NCBI RefSeq assembly: GCF_031326345.1
Contig: NZ_CP133671.1
Coordinates: 3,286,001 to 3,350,000, forward strand
DNA from: Aureispira sp. CCB-E
GTDB taxonomy: Bacteria > Bacteroidota > Bacteroidia > Chitinophagales > Saprospiraceae
DNA: 64,000 nt
Direction: 5' to 3'
This document shows, piece after piece, positions 17,236 through 25,881 of this stretch (its first letter is position 1; the number at the start of each line of letters is the position of its first letter). The notes under the pieces are model-generated. The model was not told where the DNA came from. It saw only the letters and a list, made by a program, of their open reading frames with translations, and did not search any database. Position numbers and translations under genes: made by a program.

Positions 17236-17832
17236 TTAACGACGAATGCCATCTAGTGTTGTTCCTTTAAATAAAGCACCTTCTAAATTAGCGCCTGTAA
17301 AATCTACGCCTGTGCAGTTGCATATTTCAAAATCAGCATTTCTAAGATCAGCATTAACAAAAGAGGCGCCAGTTAAATCTGCCCCTGTAAAATCAGTGCC
17401 TACCGCAGAGCAGTTGTCAAAATTAGCACCAGCCAAAAAGGCATCTGTTAGCAAAGAGTGGTTTAGGTTGGCTCCTTGAAAATTTACTTCTTCAGCAATA
17501 GCACCTGCAAAGTCAGAGTAGGTTAGTTGTACGTTTTCTAAGCTTGTTTCTGGAGAAAACTGCTTCATGCGCACTTCAAACTGTTTTCCTTCCGTTCCTT
17601 TTTTACCCATATAAATATTCATAGGGATACCTGATAACTGTAATCGTTCAAATCGACCACCACTACCTCCTGATTGGATGAATTGGTCGTGGGCTTCAAG
17701 CATTTTTTGAACTTCTTCAGATGTAAATGGGGTAGCACTTGATGCCATGTTTCTGATAAGTACAGCATCCATATCGCTGTCTCTTGGAGGTATTTCAGAT
17801 TGATAAAAACCTTCAATATATTCTCGTTCCAT
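17236..17832 (-). CDS. Pentapeptide-repeat protein
   Basis: A 198-residue protein with a C-terminal right-handed beta-helix made of pentapeptide repeats: from residue about 105 to 195 every fifth residue is L or F in the A(D/N)LxX pattern, for example FQGANLNHSLL, FTGADLTGASF, NADLRNADF and FTGANLEGALF. The N-terminal 100 residues (with an EVQKMLEAHDQFIQSGG segment) are not recognised. Pentapeptide proteins can mimic DNA or act as binding scaffolds; no specific function is implied. It is upstream of the guanine-deaminase-like gene on the same strand. Confidence 0.85.
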   Translation of the reverse strand: MEREYIEGFYQSEIPPRDSDMDAVLIRNMASSATPFTSEEVQKMLEAHDQFIQSGGSGGRFERLQLSGIPMNIYMGKKGTEGKQFEVRMKQFSPETSLENVQLTYSDFAGAIAEEVNFQGANLNHSLLTDAFLAGANFDNCSAVGTDFTGADLTGASFVNADLRNADFEICNCTGVDFTGANLEGALFKGTTLDGIRR

Positions 17833-17925
17833 TGGTGTTTATTTTATAGATTGAATTGATAAAGTGATGACATACTTACATGATAGTATGGCGATGCTTG
17901 GTACAGCATAGTAAGTTAACTAAAA

Positions 17926-17953
17926 AAGCTGCATTTCGTAAGAAATACAGCTT
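17926..17953 (-). terminator. Rho-independent terminator
   Basis: A 12-bp stem (AAGCTGCATTTC with GAAATACAGCTT, one wobble) closes a GTAA tetraloop, which reads TTAC on the minus strand. On the minus strand the stem is followed by six T residues, placing it about 105 bp after the stop of the lipoprotein gene at 18059-19420. The plus-strand side also has a T run, so it may work both ways. Confidence 0.75.
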
Positions 17954-18058
17954 AATTTTTAGAATAAGTTATTATTTGACATACTCTTGTTTTAATAACT
18001 GGTTACAGCACAGGATTGCTGCGTGGTTGTTGAAAATATGCAGTAGCAGCTAAGACTA

Positions 18059-19420
18059 TTAAAATAGTACCCATCCTATTTGACTAGTAAACGTATTGGC
18101 GTTAAAAGTACCTGTGTAAGCATATTGTAGGGTTCCATTAGCATCAACTGTGGGAACAACAGGTCCCGCCCAATATTCGCTGGTATTGATGCCGCCATTA
18201 GCTCTATAGTAATGAGGCCACCCTGCAGCTGTAGAAAGCGAAAAGTTATTTTCTACTTTGGTAATGCAAATATCCTTTCCAAGGTTATCAGACTTAGTCG
18301 ATGAAATAATAAAGCCACCATTATTAGGAACAATAGCTATAGAACTAGCTTTAAAGGCACCATTACTAGAAGGAGTAAGAAGTTCAAATCCTTGGTTAGT
18401 TGGATACTGTGTGGATAGATTAGCATCTAATTGAGCGATGGTTAGTGAGCCACCTACAACATTACCAACAAATGTAATACTTTGAGTGGTTGCATCGTAA
18501 ACTGAATACCCACCTTCTACATCATAACCTTGGCTTTCGTGATGAGATCTTCTTATAGGAGTTCCAGTTGCTTTATCAATCAAGGTAGCAGTAAACCTTG
18601 TAGAAGGAGCAGCGCCCGAATTGATTGTTTGGGTAGTTCCTGTAACAACATACCCATTCGGTGTTATTACTACAGAAGTGCCATAGTCGCTTCCTTGAAA
18701 ACCCTGAGCACTGTTCTGTTCCGCCCAATTAAAATTGAAGTTATTATCCAAAGACATGACAAGCATATCTGTAAGGTCTGTGTTGGAATTATTAGATGGC
18801 TTACTATTGTTAACATTGGTTGTATATCCTGTCAAAATGTATTTTGAAGAACCACTAGAAGCATCAATTTTGAAATCAGAGATCCTCTCTGTAAATTCAT
18901 CATTACTTTTTAGCTCTACTCCATCTGTAGATGTCGCAGTACCTGTAGAAGAAAGTTGATAAAATACAATTTTGGTATGTTTTTTTACTCCATGACTGCT
19001 ATTTATGTTAGGATAAGCTATATAAGTTCTATTCCCTGCAATGGTAAAAGAGCCATCTGATTCTTCGACAACTTTGACACCTTCCTCGTCATAATGAACG
19101 GTCTGTCCGTTTAAAGAACCTGATCCCATCTCTGAGGCTTTCCCCATTGAAGTTGTCCATTGCTGGACGCCTCTAGCATCTGTTTTTATAGCAACAATAT
19201 CTCCTTCTATAGGACTATTGGTATAAGAAGTTCCTACCATTAGATAACCTCCATCACTAGTTTTGATGATATCGGCAGTAATTGATTTTTGACCAGCAGA
19301 GTACATTTGTTCAGAAATAGTGTTGTTTTCTGGAATGCTAGCATCTTTTTTACAACTGTAGTGGGCACATAGTGTTAGACTTAAAAAAGCCATTAAAAAT
19401 TTCTTTTTAGTTTTTAACAT
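18059..19420 (-). CDS. Large lipoprotein with propeller-like repeats
   Basis: A 453-residue lipoprotein: basic MLKTKKK, hydrophobic core, lipobox HYSC (Cys23) and KKDAS linker. The mature protein repeats a motif of the kind S/N-D/N-G-G-Y/F-L/V-M/I-x-G-T (SDGGYLMVGTSY, SDGSFTIAGNR, PNGYVVTGTTQ, NNGGFIISSTKS), spaced 50-100 residues apart, as in beta-propeller surface proteins that begin blades with such strands. No catalytic residues and no T9SS sorting domain; it ends abruptly in GWVLF. A terminator follows. Confidence 0.7.
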   Translation of the reverse strand: MLKTKKKFLMAFLSLTLCAHYSCKKDASIPENNTISEQMYSAGQKSITADIIKTSDGGYLMVGTSYTNSPIEGDIVAIKTDARGVQQWTTSMGKASEMGSGSLNGQTVHYDEEGVKVVEESDGSFTIAGNRTYIAYPNINSSHGVKKHTKIVFYQLSSTGTATSTDGVELKSNDEFTERISDFKIDASSGSSKYILTGYTTNVNNSKPSNNSNTDLTDMLVMSLDNNFNFNWAEQNSAQGFQGSDYGTSVVITPNGYVVTGTTQTINSGAAPSTRFTATLIDKATGTPIRRSHHESQGYDVEGGYSVYDATTQSITFVGNVVGGSLTIAQLDANLSTQYPTNQGFELLTPSSNGAFKASSIAIVPNNGGFIISSTKSDNLGKDICITKVENNFSLSTAAGWPHYYRANGGINTSEYWAGPVVPTVDANGTLQYAYTGTFNANTFTSQIGWVLF

Positions 19421-19801
19421 GGTAATTAAATTTGGTCTTTGTGAAAGAATTTTTTACAGGCAAGAACATCTATTTCTACATTCTAGAACTATAGAAAAAA
19501 ACTATCTTAACCTATTTTAGTTAGTTTGGAAATAAACAGATTGTTGAATAGCTTATTTAGCTAAAAACATAGAATAGTATAAGTTTCTACTAGCCCTATA
19601 ATAGAAAATTGCTATTTAGAATTAGCCAAATATCAACACAGTAAATCTGTGGGAGAGAACTAAGTAAGTGGAATTTTGAGAGTATAGCTTTATTGTGCCC
19701 ACAATAAAACTATGATAAAACATACGGGGAACAATGTATGTTTGATAAATTTGAGCTCGAATTTATAATAAAAAAATTAATATTCCAAATAAAGCACCTA
19801 T
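19421..19801. other. Spacer without visible genes
   Basis: An A/T-rich spacer between two minus-strand genes. It must hold the promoter of the lipoprotein gene downstream, but I see no convincing -33/-7 pair, no repeat copy and no ORF outside the ends of the flanking genes. Confidence 0.5.
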
Positions 19802-21010
19802 TTAAGTATCGGTTGTAACAGCATCCCAATTTTGTTGACGATGATGCACTAACCAGTTCAAGGCATAATGGCGTTCGTATACAATGCCTGGATGTAGTTT
19901 CCCAGAGGGAGGCATTTTTTTGATGCGAGCGTCTACGCAAGCCCAGTTCATTCGATAAGTCAAATCTAACGCCTCTACAATTTCCTCTTTGCTTCGAAGT
20001 GTACTACTAGCCGTAAATTCTTCTCTCGATTGTTGTAGAATAGAACCCAAGAACTCATCAACCACACACATTTCAGATGGATAAGGAAGATTTTCTATTT
20101 TTTGAATCGCCCAACAGAGCAAGAACAGACTTTCATAGCGCCAAGTCAAGATAGACAACTCATCGGCAGGAACATCATTACTCAATACATAGTTTTCATA
20201 AGGCGAAAGCTCTGTAATTTCTTTTTCAGACATAATAGTTTTCAATTGCTCTATAGCTACGCCTTCTGCTCTAGCTGTAATAATGGTTAATGCATAGATG
20301 CGATTAATAATAGCCGTTTTATCTCTCAATTCAATTTCAGTAAGATTAGGCGTGCAAGGTAAATGAGGATTGATGGTTACTTGATGTTTTTGAAGGAGAG
20401 CTTCACTCCGTGCCTTTCGGTCGAGCTGTGCTGAAGTATACTCTGCTTGGGGAGGATCATAATATTGAGTATCAATGTTCACTTCTAATTGAGATATTTT
20501 GGATACTCCAGCTGTATCTAGAATTAAGTCAAAGTTTTTATCTAAGAATTGTTGATGTTTGGATTTTGAAAATAATGCAGTAGGAGGGGTAAATAAAATG
20601 CCATCCAATACTTGTAGGGTTTCTTTTAGAATTTTTTCAAAATCTTCAGATATATAAGGCTGTGCTGTAAAACTAATTTCGCTATTAAGAGTAGCAATTT
20701 TTTGCAACAACAAACTTTGAATGGTTGTATTTTGAGCGGGCAAATTAGAAACATAGTTGTGCATCCCGACTAAATTCTGTGTTAAAGGGCAGGTTGGTTG
20801 CTCTAGTTGATAAGAGGGCACTGTACGTTGTCTTCCTTGGATGGTAACGATGTGTTTACGACTCAACAAGCCTTTTTTTGCTTGCACGATCAAAATTTTT
20901 TCACCTTCTGTATCTTTTCTTTCTAGTGTTGCTTTGGGAAGGTATTTTTTTATAATAGGTATTATAGCATCAAAATCAATAGAATGGCTATAAATTGTAC
21001 ATTGCTCCAT
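19802..21010 (-). CDS. DUF4272-domain protein
   Basis: A 402-residue soluble protein. The C-terminal 200 residues match DUF4272: RSEALLQKHQVTINPHLPCT, a middle segment AIINRIYALTIITARAEGV, LTWRYESLFLLCWAI, LRSKEEIVEALDLTYRMNWACVD and the terminal PGIVYERHYALNWLVHHRQQ ending WDAVTTDT. The N-terminal 190 residues are a separate, unrecognised domain with an ILIVQAKKG strand near residue 50. DUF4272 proteins have no known biochemical role. The gene ends at an IS element: the transposon lies directly upstream of its start, so its own promoter could have been separated from it. Confidence 0.8.
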   Translation of the reverse strand: MEQCTIYSHSIDFDAIIPIIKKYLPKATLERKDTEGEKILIVQAKKGLLSRKHIVTIQGRQRTVPSYQLEQPTCPLTQNLVGMHNYVSNLPAQNTTIQSLLLQKIATLNSEISFTAQPYISEDFEKILKETLQVLDGILFTPPTALFSKSKHQQFLDKNFDLILDTAGVSKISQLEVNIDTQYYDPPQAEYTSAQLDRKARSEALLQKHQVTINPHLPCTPNLTEIELRDKTAIINRIYALTIITARAEGVAIEQLKTIMSEKEITELSPYENYVLSNDVPADELSILTWRYESLFLLCWAIQKIENLPYPSEMCVVDEFLGSILQQSREEFTASSTLRSKEEIVEALDLTYRMNWACVDARIKKMPPSGKLHPGIVYERHYALNWLVHHRQQNWDAVTTDT

Positions 21011-21076
21011 GTGTTTGGTTAATTTATATTAGGATACGGTTTAGAAACAACCTTAATCAACTTTCTTTATACTTGA

Positions 21077-22332
21077 TTTGAAACCCTACATAAAAAGAAA
21101 AGAAGAAGTTTTTTGAAAATTAGGTAGAGAAAAGAAAAAGACAGGTCATATTTGTAATGCGAATATCAAACAAAACCTGTCAATATGAAAAAAAACGATT
21201 TTTTCACAAGTCAAAGATAGTTTAAAAAGTCTATATCAGCAAGAGCCATCGGGGCATGCACTAAGCCGTTTGAACACTTTGTGTGGCTTAGTGACAGGAA
21301 TGATTAAACGAAAAAGTAGCCATTTGCCAGATATAGGTAGTGGTTTACCTCAAGATATAGATGCCGCAAGTCGAGTTGTTCATGCCAAACGATTTCTGTC
21401 AAATAAGTGGACAGATTACAAGGTACATTATCTTCCCTTTCTAATTGCATTTTTACGTTTTGCTTTATCCAAAAAGAATAATAATCAAGACATTAGTTTA
21501 GTAATAGATGGGAGTCAAATGGGAAGTAAACATGTCGCTCTTGTTGTCAGTCTAGCTTGGAAAAAACGTAGTATTCCTATTTGTTGGGTAATCAGAAAAG
21601 GGCGTAAAGGACATTTCCCCCAACAAATGCATTTAGACATTATTCAACAAGCAGCCGAAATCTTAAAACCGATTCTTTTTACTCAAACTAAAGTGACTTT
21701 ATTAGGAGATGGAGAGTTTGATGGAGCATCTATACAGCAATTATGTCGCCTAAAGTTAGGCTGGAAATATGCTGTAAGAACAGCCAAGAATACAATTTTA
21801 CATGAGCAAGGAGACTGTTTTAAACCTCGATTTACAAAAGTACCAGATGGAGAAACATTTTTGTTTATCCCATCTGTTGAGTTTTCTAAAGAGAAAATTC
21901 AAGATGTAAATTTTCTGCATTGGCATGATCCTAAATATGATGAGCCAATATTTTTGATTAGTAATCTAGATGACCCCTTTGAAATTATAAGGCAATATGA
22001 ACTGCGTTTTTCAATTGAAACCATGTTCAAAGATTTCAAATCAAGAGGATTTAATATGCATAAAACAAGATTAAAGGAAGCTTATGACATATTTAATCTG
22101 TTGATTGTTGGTGCATTAGCTTTTTGTTTTATTATGGGATTTGGTGCTTTACATCAAAACAGTCCAGTAAAAAAGAAAGTTCAAGAAAAACAAAATCAAC
22201 AGTTTTCAATTTTTACATTGGGCTTAAAATTAGTTCATTATTTTATTGAAAGGGAAATCCCTTTCGTCTTTTCTCTCATATTTTCAAAGAACTCGTCTTA
22301 GTTTTTTCTAAGTTTTTATGTAGGGTTTCAAA
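21077..22332 (+). mobile_element. IS4-family-like insertion sequence, complete
   Basis: A 1256-bp element bounded by perfect 20-bp terminal inverted repeats (TTTGAAACCCTACATAAAAA at 21077-21096 and its complement at 22313-22332). An 8-bp direct repeat, ATACTTGA, lies immediately outside at 21069-21076 and 22333-22340, the target duplication. One transposase gene fills the interior. Intact ends and an unblurred duplication mean recent insertion. The element lies 67 bp upstream of the DUF4272 gene and upstream of a lipoprotein gene. Confidence 0.93.
21270..22301 (+). CDS. IS4-type DDE transposase (start uncertain, possible frameshift)
   Basis: The DDE transposase of the surrounding IS. Catalytic residues visible: first Asp in SLVIDGSQMGSKH, second in TLLGDGEFDG, and Glu within YELRFSIETMFKDFK, a perfect Y-(2)-R-(3)-E-(6)-K signature of IS4 family. 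Annotated here from TTG 21270 (343 residues); ATG 21300 is an alternative. The same frame continues upstream without a stop to 21189 and encodes plausible protein (FSQVKDSLKSLYQQEPSGHA). It lacks an ATG because ATG 21185, followed by eight A residues, is out of frame by one base. One A fewer would give MKKTIFSQVKDSL and so on. Either slippage on A8 expresses it or the copy is inactivated. Confidence 0.88.
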   Translation: MNTLCGLVTGMIKRKSSHLPDIGSGLPQDIDAASRVVHAKRFLSNKWTDYKVHYLPFLIAFLRFALSKKNNNQDISLVIDGSQMGSKHVALVVSLAWKKRSIPICWVIRKGRKGHFPQQMHLDIIQQAAEILKPILFTQTKVTLLGDGEFDGASIQQLCRLKLGWKYAVRTAKNTILHEQGDCFKPRFTKVPDGETFLFIPSVEFSKEKIQDVNFLHWHDPKYDEPIFLISNLDDPFEIIRQYELRFSIETMFKDFKSRGFNMHKTRLKEAYDIFNLLIVGALAFCFIMGFGALHQNSPVKKKVQEKQNQQFSIFTLGLKLVHYFIEREIPFVFSLIFSKNSS

Positions 22333-22718
22333 ATACTTGATGGTTAGGATTGGCTCTAAGATAAAATTTTTATTCTTTTTATAAAGGCAAGGAAGTAGAC
22401 AGAAAAGGGGGTATATAAAAATAATGGAAGAAAGATCTTCTTAATTTCAAACAATGTTAAATGAAAAAAGTAATCTTTTTCTAAACTTTTTCTTGTTAAC
22501 TGCGTTTAGTAATCATGTTGTTTAAGATTGAACTACTGAACTTTTCCTCACAATGTGGTGCTTAATGAAAAACATCTACATTAATCTCTCTTCACCAAAT
22601 TAGTTCATTACGCTACGATCAAAAGCTAATTTTATTAAGCCTTTCCGCACTTAATTATCATAGCCTACTTAAATGATTCGTATAAAAACAATCAATTTAA
22701 ACAATAAAACTTTTACAA
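22333..22718. other. Spacer without visible genes
   Basis: The A/T-rich gap between the insertion sequence and the lipoprotein gene. Apart from the distal target-duplication copy at its left end, I see no ORF, repeat copy, hairpin terminator or recognisable promoter. Confidence 0.5.
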
Positions 22719-23732
22719 ATGAACACTAATTTTTTGAAAGTAGGATTCTTGCTATCCATTAGCTCTTTGGCATTTGTTGCTTGCGACAAAGAGGACAATA
22801 ACAATGATAATTCTACAAGAACAGAGTTGTACGTTTCCAATAATTCCAATGGAAATGTAACTGTTTATGACATGGAAAAGAATGAGACCAAAACCTTAAC
22901 AACCACATCTTTAGCAGCAGAAGGTATTTATTATGATGCAGATATGGATAAGGTAATCCAAGCATCTAGAAGCAGTAATCAACTGAACGTATACAGCAGC
23001 ATTTCCACTTTATCAGTCAATGCTATTTTATCTCTTGCTTTTTCGAGTTCTTCCGATTTGTCTAGCCCAAGAGACGTTGCTGTTAATGGCAATATGGTTG
23101 TGGTAGCAGATAATGCCGATGTAGATGGAAATACAGCAACGGCAGATGGACGACTCTTTATTTACACCAAAAGCGACGGAGCATTGACGCTTAGAAATGT
23201 TGTTACAACAGAATTTGCCGTTTGGGGAATTGAGTTTGTGGAGAATGATTTGTATGCTGTAGTGGATAAAACCAACCAGTTAGCAGTTTTTGCTAATTTT
23301 ACAGCTTCTAATACAACCAATGCTACCGTAAGTGCTAGTAAAACGATTGCCATTGAAGGAATTGTTCGAACTCATGGTCTTGCTTACGACGGTGGAACGA
23401 TGATTTTAACCGATGTAGGAGCTGCTACTTCAGATTCGGATGGCGGTTTTCATATTATCACAGATTTTAAAAGTAAATTTTCTAATACAGCAGATGGAGG
23501 TATGTTAGCTGTAGCAGGCAATCAAATAAGAGTAGCAGGCGCTGCTACTATGTTGGGAAATCCTGTTGCCGCTGAATACGACGCTAGCGCCAATGTAGTT
23601 TATATTGCAGAAGCTGCTAACGGTGGTGGTCGAGTATTGAGTTATACCAATGCTGATGCAGGGGGAGACTTAACACCATCTATGAACAAAAGCTTGTCCA
23701 AAGCTTCTTCATTATATTTTTATAGTAATTAA
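22719..23732 (+). CDS. Lipoprotein with beta-propeller-like repeats
   Basis: A 337-residue lipoprotein: MNTNFLKVGFLLSISSLAFVACDKED, lipidated at Cys22 and followed by an Asp/Asn-rich linker. The mature part has repeated strand blocks such as TELYVSNNSNGNVTVYDME, GRLFIYTKSDG, AVWGIEFVENDLYAVVDKTNQLAVF, GGTMILTDVG and NVVYIAEAANGGGRVLSYT, a pattern of a 6-7 bladed propeller (NHL/YVTN-like). No catalytic residues. Long repeat and terminator sequences follow it. Confidence 0.7.
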   Translation: MNTNFLKVGFLLSISSLAFVACDKEDNNNDNSTRTELYVSNNSNGNVTVYDMEKNETKTLTTTSLAAEGIYYDADMDKVIQASRSSNQLNVYSSISTLSVNAILSLAFSSSSDLSSPRDVAVNGNMVVVADNADVDGNTATADGRLFIYTKSDGALTLRNVVTTEFAVWGIEFVENDLYAVVDKTNQLAVFANFTASNTTNATVSASKTIAIEGIVRTHGLAYDGGTMILTDVGAATSDSDGGFHIITDFKSKFSNTADGGMLAVAGNQIRVAGAATMLGNPVAAEYDASANVVYIAEAANGGGRVLSYTNADAGGDLTPSMNKSLSKASSLYFYSN

Positions 23733-23904
23733 TACAGGTGATATTTAGCATTACTTCGTGAAAAAAAACTATGTTACTACAGGGTATTTATTTTCATGAA
23801 TGTAGTGAAGCTATCTATTAAGTAAGTGGACAGAAAAAAGTATAGTGCAAAAAGAATTCTATTTTGCCTATAAATTTTTATGAACGATTACTTACTTTTA
23901 TCAA

Positions 23905-24122
23905 TAGTTCGTTGAAACCACGCAGTAGCAGCGAAGCTAAACTTTATTAGTTTATTGCATGAGTGCTGCGCAGTTGATAATCAGTAAGTTGTGTCTTCGT
24001 TGCGTTTTATGTTAAAGTTTTGATTATCAAACTAATATAAATGTGCTTTTTTATCTTTTTGGTAAAAAAGTAAAAAACTAAGCTAGCGCCCTCATGAGCG
24101 TAGCGAACTAATCAACGAACTA
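23905..24122. repeat. Long dispersed inverted-repeat element
   Basis: 218 bp with perfect 11-bp ends TAGTTCGTTGA (23905) and TCAACGAACTA (to 24122). It contains a CCACGCAGTAGCAGCG core near the left and the TTAGTTTATTGCATGAGTGCTGCGCAG and GATTATCAAACTAATATAA segments of the 161-bp type. It lies between the lipoprotein stop codon and its apparent terminator. Confidence 0.85.
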
Positions 24123-24152
24123 CTATTTATATAATCATGCTTAATATAGATA

Positions 24153-24190
24153 AGGCGTTTGTCAGAATAATATTTCTGGCAAACGCTTTT
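24153..24190 (+). terminator. Rho-independent terminator
   Basis: A 13-bp stem (GCGTTTGTCAGAA with TTCTGGCAAACGC, one wobble) with a 6-base loop and a TTTT tail on the plus strand. It is 420 bp beyond the lipoprotein stop codon, with a full inverted-repeat element lying in between. Confidence 0.65.
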
Positions 24191-24332
24191 ACCATTGAGT
24201 ACTTGCTCGATTTAATATTCATTTTCGATATCTTATTTTTTTCTTGTTTGCTAAGTTTTTTATGTCGACTTACTTGATTACTTTTAATAAATTACTTAAA
24301 TCATATTTATTCCTGAATTAATATTTGAACCA

Positions 24333-24806
24333 ATGAAACAATCAAAACAAATCGCAAACCGCTTTAGAGAAGTACTTCTGAGTGGTCAATGGATTGCAAA
24401 TACGAATTGTAAAGAAATGTTGTCTGGTATATCGTGGCAAGAAGCAATTCGAAAGATAGGTTCTTTGAATACCATTCATGGGCTAACGTATCACATTGAT
24501 TATTATGTAGCAGGTGTATTAAATGTCTTGGAAGGAGGGACGCTAGATATTCGAGACAAGTATAGTTTTGATTGCCCCGAAATAACATGCGAAAGCGATT
24601 GGGACAACCTTCTAAATTCTATGTGGAGTAATGCGGAACAATTTGCTAATTGTGTAGAAAAAATGTCTGACGAACAGTTGGAAAAAAGTTTTGTCGATGA
24701 AAAGTATGGGAATTACCGTAGAAATATTGAAGCAATTATTGAGCATAGTTATTACCACTTAGGTCAAATATCATTGATAAAAAAAATGCTTAGAGAAGGG
24801 ATATAA
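24333..24806 (+). CDS. DinB-like four-helix protein
   Basis: A 157-residue DinB/DUF1572-type four-helix bundle. The metal-binding pattern is visible: His in LTYHIDYY near the end of helix 2 and HxxxH in EHSYYHLGQISLIKKML at the C-terminus. DinB-superfamily proteins include bacillithiol- or mycothiol-dependent transferases and many unassigned metal-binding proteins; no specific substrate is indicated. It starts with ATG and is followed by a symmetrical hairpin that separates it from a convergent T9SS gene. A second, different DinB gene lies 2.1 kb away. Confidence 0.8.
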   Translation: MKQSKQIANRFREVLLSGQWIANTNCKEMLSGISWQEAIRKIGSLNTIHGLTYHIDYYVAGVLNVLEGGTLDIRDKYSFDCPEITCESDWDNLLNSMWSNAEQFANCVEKMSDEQLEKSFVDEKYGNYRRNIEAIIEHSYYHLGQISLIKKMLREGI

Positions 24807-24814
24807 GAAAACAC

Positions 24815-24850
24815 CTATTCTATACCTCACCTTAGCGAGATATAGAATAG
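24815..24850. terminator. Bidirectional terminator-like hairpin
   Basis: Arms CTATTCTATA and TATAGAATAG (perfect, 10 bp) with inner CTC/GAG pairing, located between two convergent stop codons. There is no strong T run on either side, so terminator function is inferred from position. Confidence 0.55.
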
Positions 24851-24866
24851 ATGGAACAGCCTTACT

Positions 24867-25757
24867 TTATTCAATGATTATTTTTTTTGTATATTCTTTT
24901 TGCGTCGTTTGTACTTTTATTAGATAGATACCATTCGCTAGTTGAAGATTTAGATCTTTTGAATTGGTCGGATGGAAGTTAGATTGGTAGACCAACTCAC
25001 CAAGAAGGTTGTAGACCATCAACTGCTTTATTGTCTGTTGTAGAGGATGTAGGTCTACTACAACATGACCATTACTAGGGTTGGGGTAAATAGAAATTGT
25101 TTCTATGGGAGAATTTAGTTTAGTTTTGTTCAAGAGGCTAGAACAGCCTAGTATACCTGTTGCCCAACTTGCAGGACTATTATAGTTGGCAGCGGCAGGC
25201 CAGTACTCCCATGAGTTGAATGTATTGGTGACATCAAAAGCAATTCCTATGCTATCCGTAGTATTGGAGTTTAAATGGATGGTACTGAAAGGGATTTTTA
25301 TCTCAACAGTATCTGTTTGAGGAGGATTTTGATCAAAATTATTAGCTGCAACCCAGTTGGGGCGAACGAGTTGGCAACTGTCGTAATTATTAGGTTGCCC
25401 TTGCGATTCGCAGTCTGTTGCAGAAACATGAAACCACCAGTCGTCAGGCATCCAACTAGGGCTTTTGTCGTGATTAACATCTAATAGAATCTCAGGAAAA
25501 CGAATGTTAGAAGATTGTAAGTGGTCAACAAAAGCGACATATAGGTTCAAACTATCGTGTTTAAAAAAGACTTGAACGGTATTGGCGCCATTTTGAATGA
25601 GTAAATCAACTTTATTGGCATCTTGCCATTCATTACTAGAGAAGGAACCATTTATAGTTGGCGCATTTCCACAAGGAATGTGAATGGTGTTTTGTGCCAA
25701 TAGGGGGAAATTGTTTAGGAATAAAATTAAGATTCCTAAGTAGGTGATTGGTTTCAT
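24867..25757 (-). CDS. T9SS cargo with CBM9/DOMON-like domain
   Basis: A 296-residue secreted protein. Signal peptide MKPITYLGILILFLNNFPLLA; residues about 25-195 resemble a CBM9/DOMON-type sandwich: INGSFSSNEWQDANKVDLLI, TVQVFFKHDSLNLYVAFVD, PEILLDVNHDKSPSWMPDDWWFHV and a VEIKIPFSTIHL strand, the same order as in the CBM9-like lipoprotein at 10549-11664. The C-terminal 80 residues are a T9SS type A sorting domain: ISIYPNPSNGHVVVDL, IKQLMVYNLLGELVYQS and NGIYLIKVQT ending in KKIIIE. So the protein is expected to leave the cell through the type IX system, whose genes are not in this window. Confidence 0.85.
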   Translation of the reverse strand: MKPITYLGILILFLNNFPLLAQNTIHIPCGNAPTINGSFSSNEWQDANKVDLLIQNGANTVQVFFKHDSLNLYVAFVDHLQSSNIRFPEILLDVNHDKSPSWMPDDWWFHVSATDCESQGQPNNYDSCQLVRPNWVAANNFDQNPPQTDTVEIKIPFSTIHLNSNTTDSIGIAFDVTNTFNSWEYWPAAANYNSPASWATGILGCSSLLNKTKLNSPIETISIYPNPSNGHVVVDLHPLQQTIKQLMVYNLLGELVYQSNFHPTNSKDLNLQLANGIYLIKVQTTQKEYTKKIIIE

Positions 25758-25881
25758 TTTATTTTGTTTGTTTGAAGTAAAAACATTACAAAGTAAAACT
25801 ACTTGGAATCTGTATGTATTAAAGTTAAAGAGGGTTAATTAAGGTTAATTCCAACTGAAAGTAGAATAATTTTATGTTAAA

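Noticed and set aside
18000-18060. A possible further copy of the dispersed hairpin repeat (GCAGTAGCAGCTAAGACTATT)
   Set aside because: Only about 20 bases resemble the family and the left end is unrecognisable, so it was left out of the feature list.
21185-21220. A short separate ORF (MKKNDFFTSQR) as a leader peptide of the IS
   Set aside because: Its bases are better read as the out-of-frame 5' end of the transposase; a functional peptide of 11 residues is not supported.
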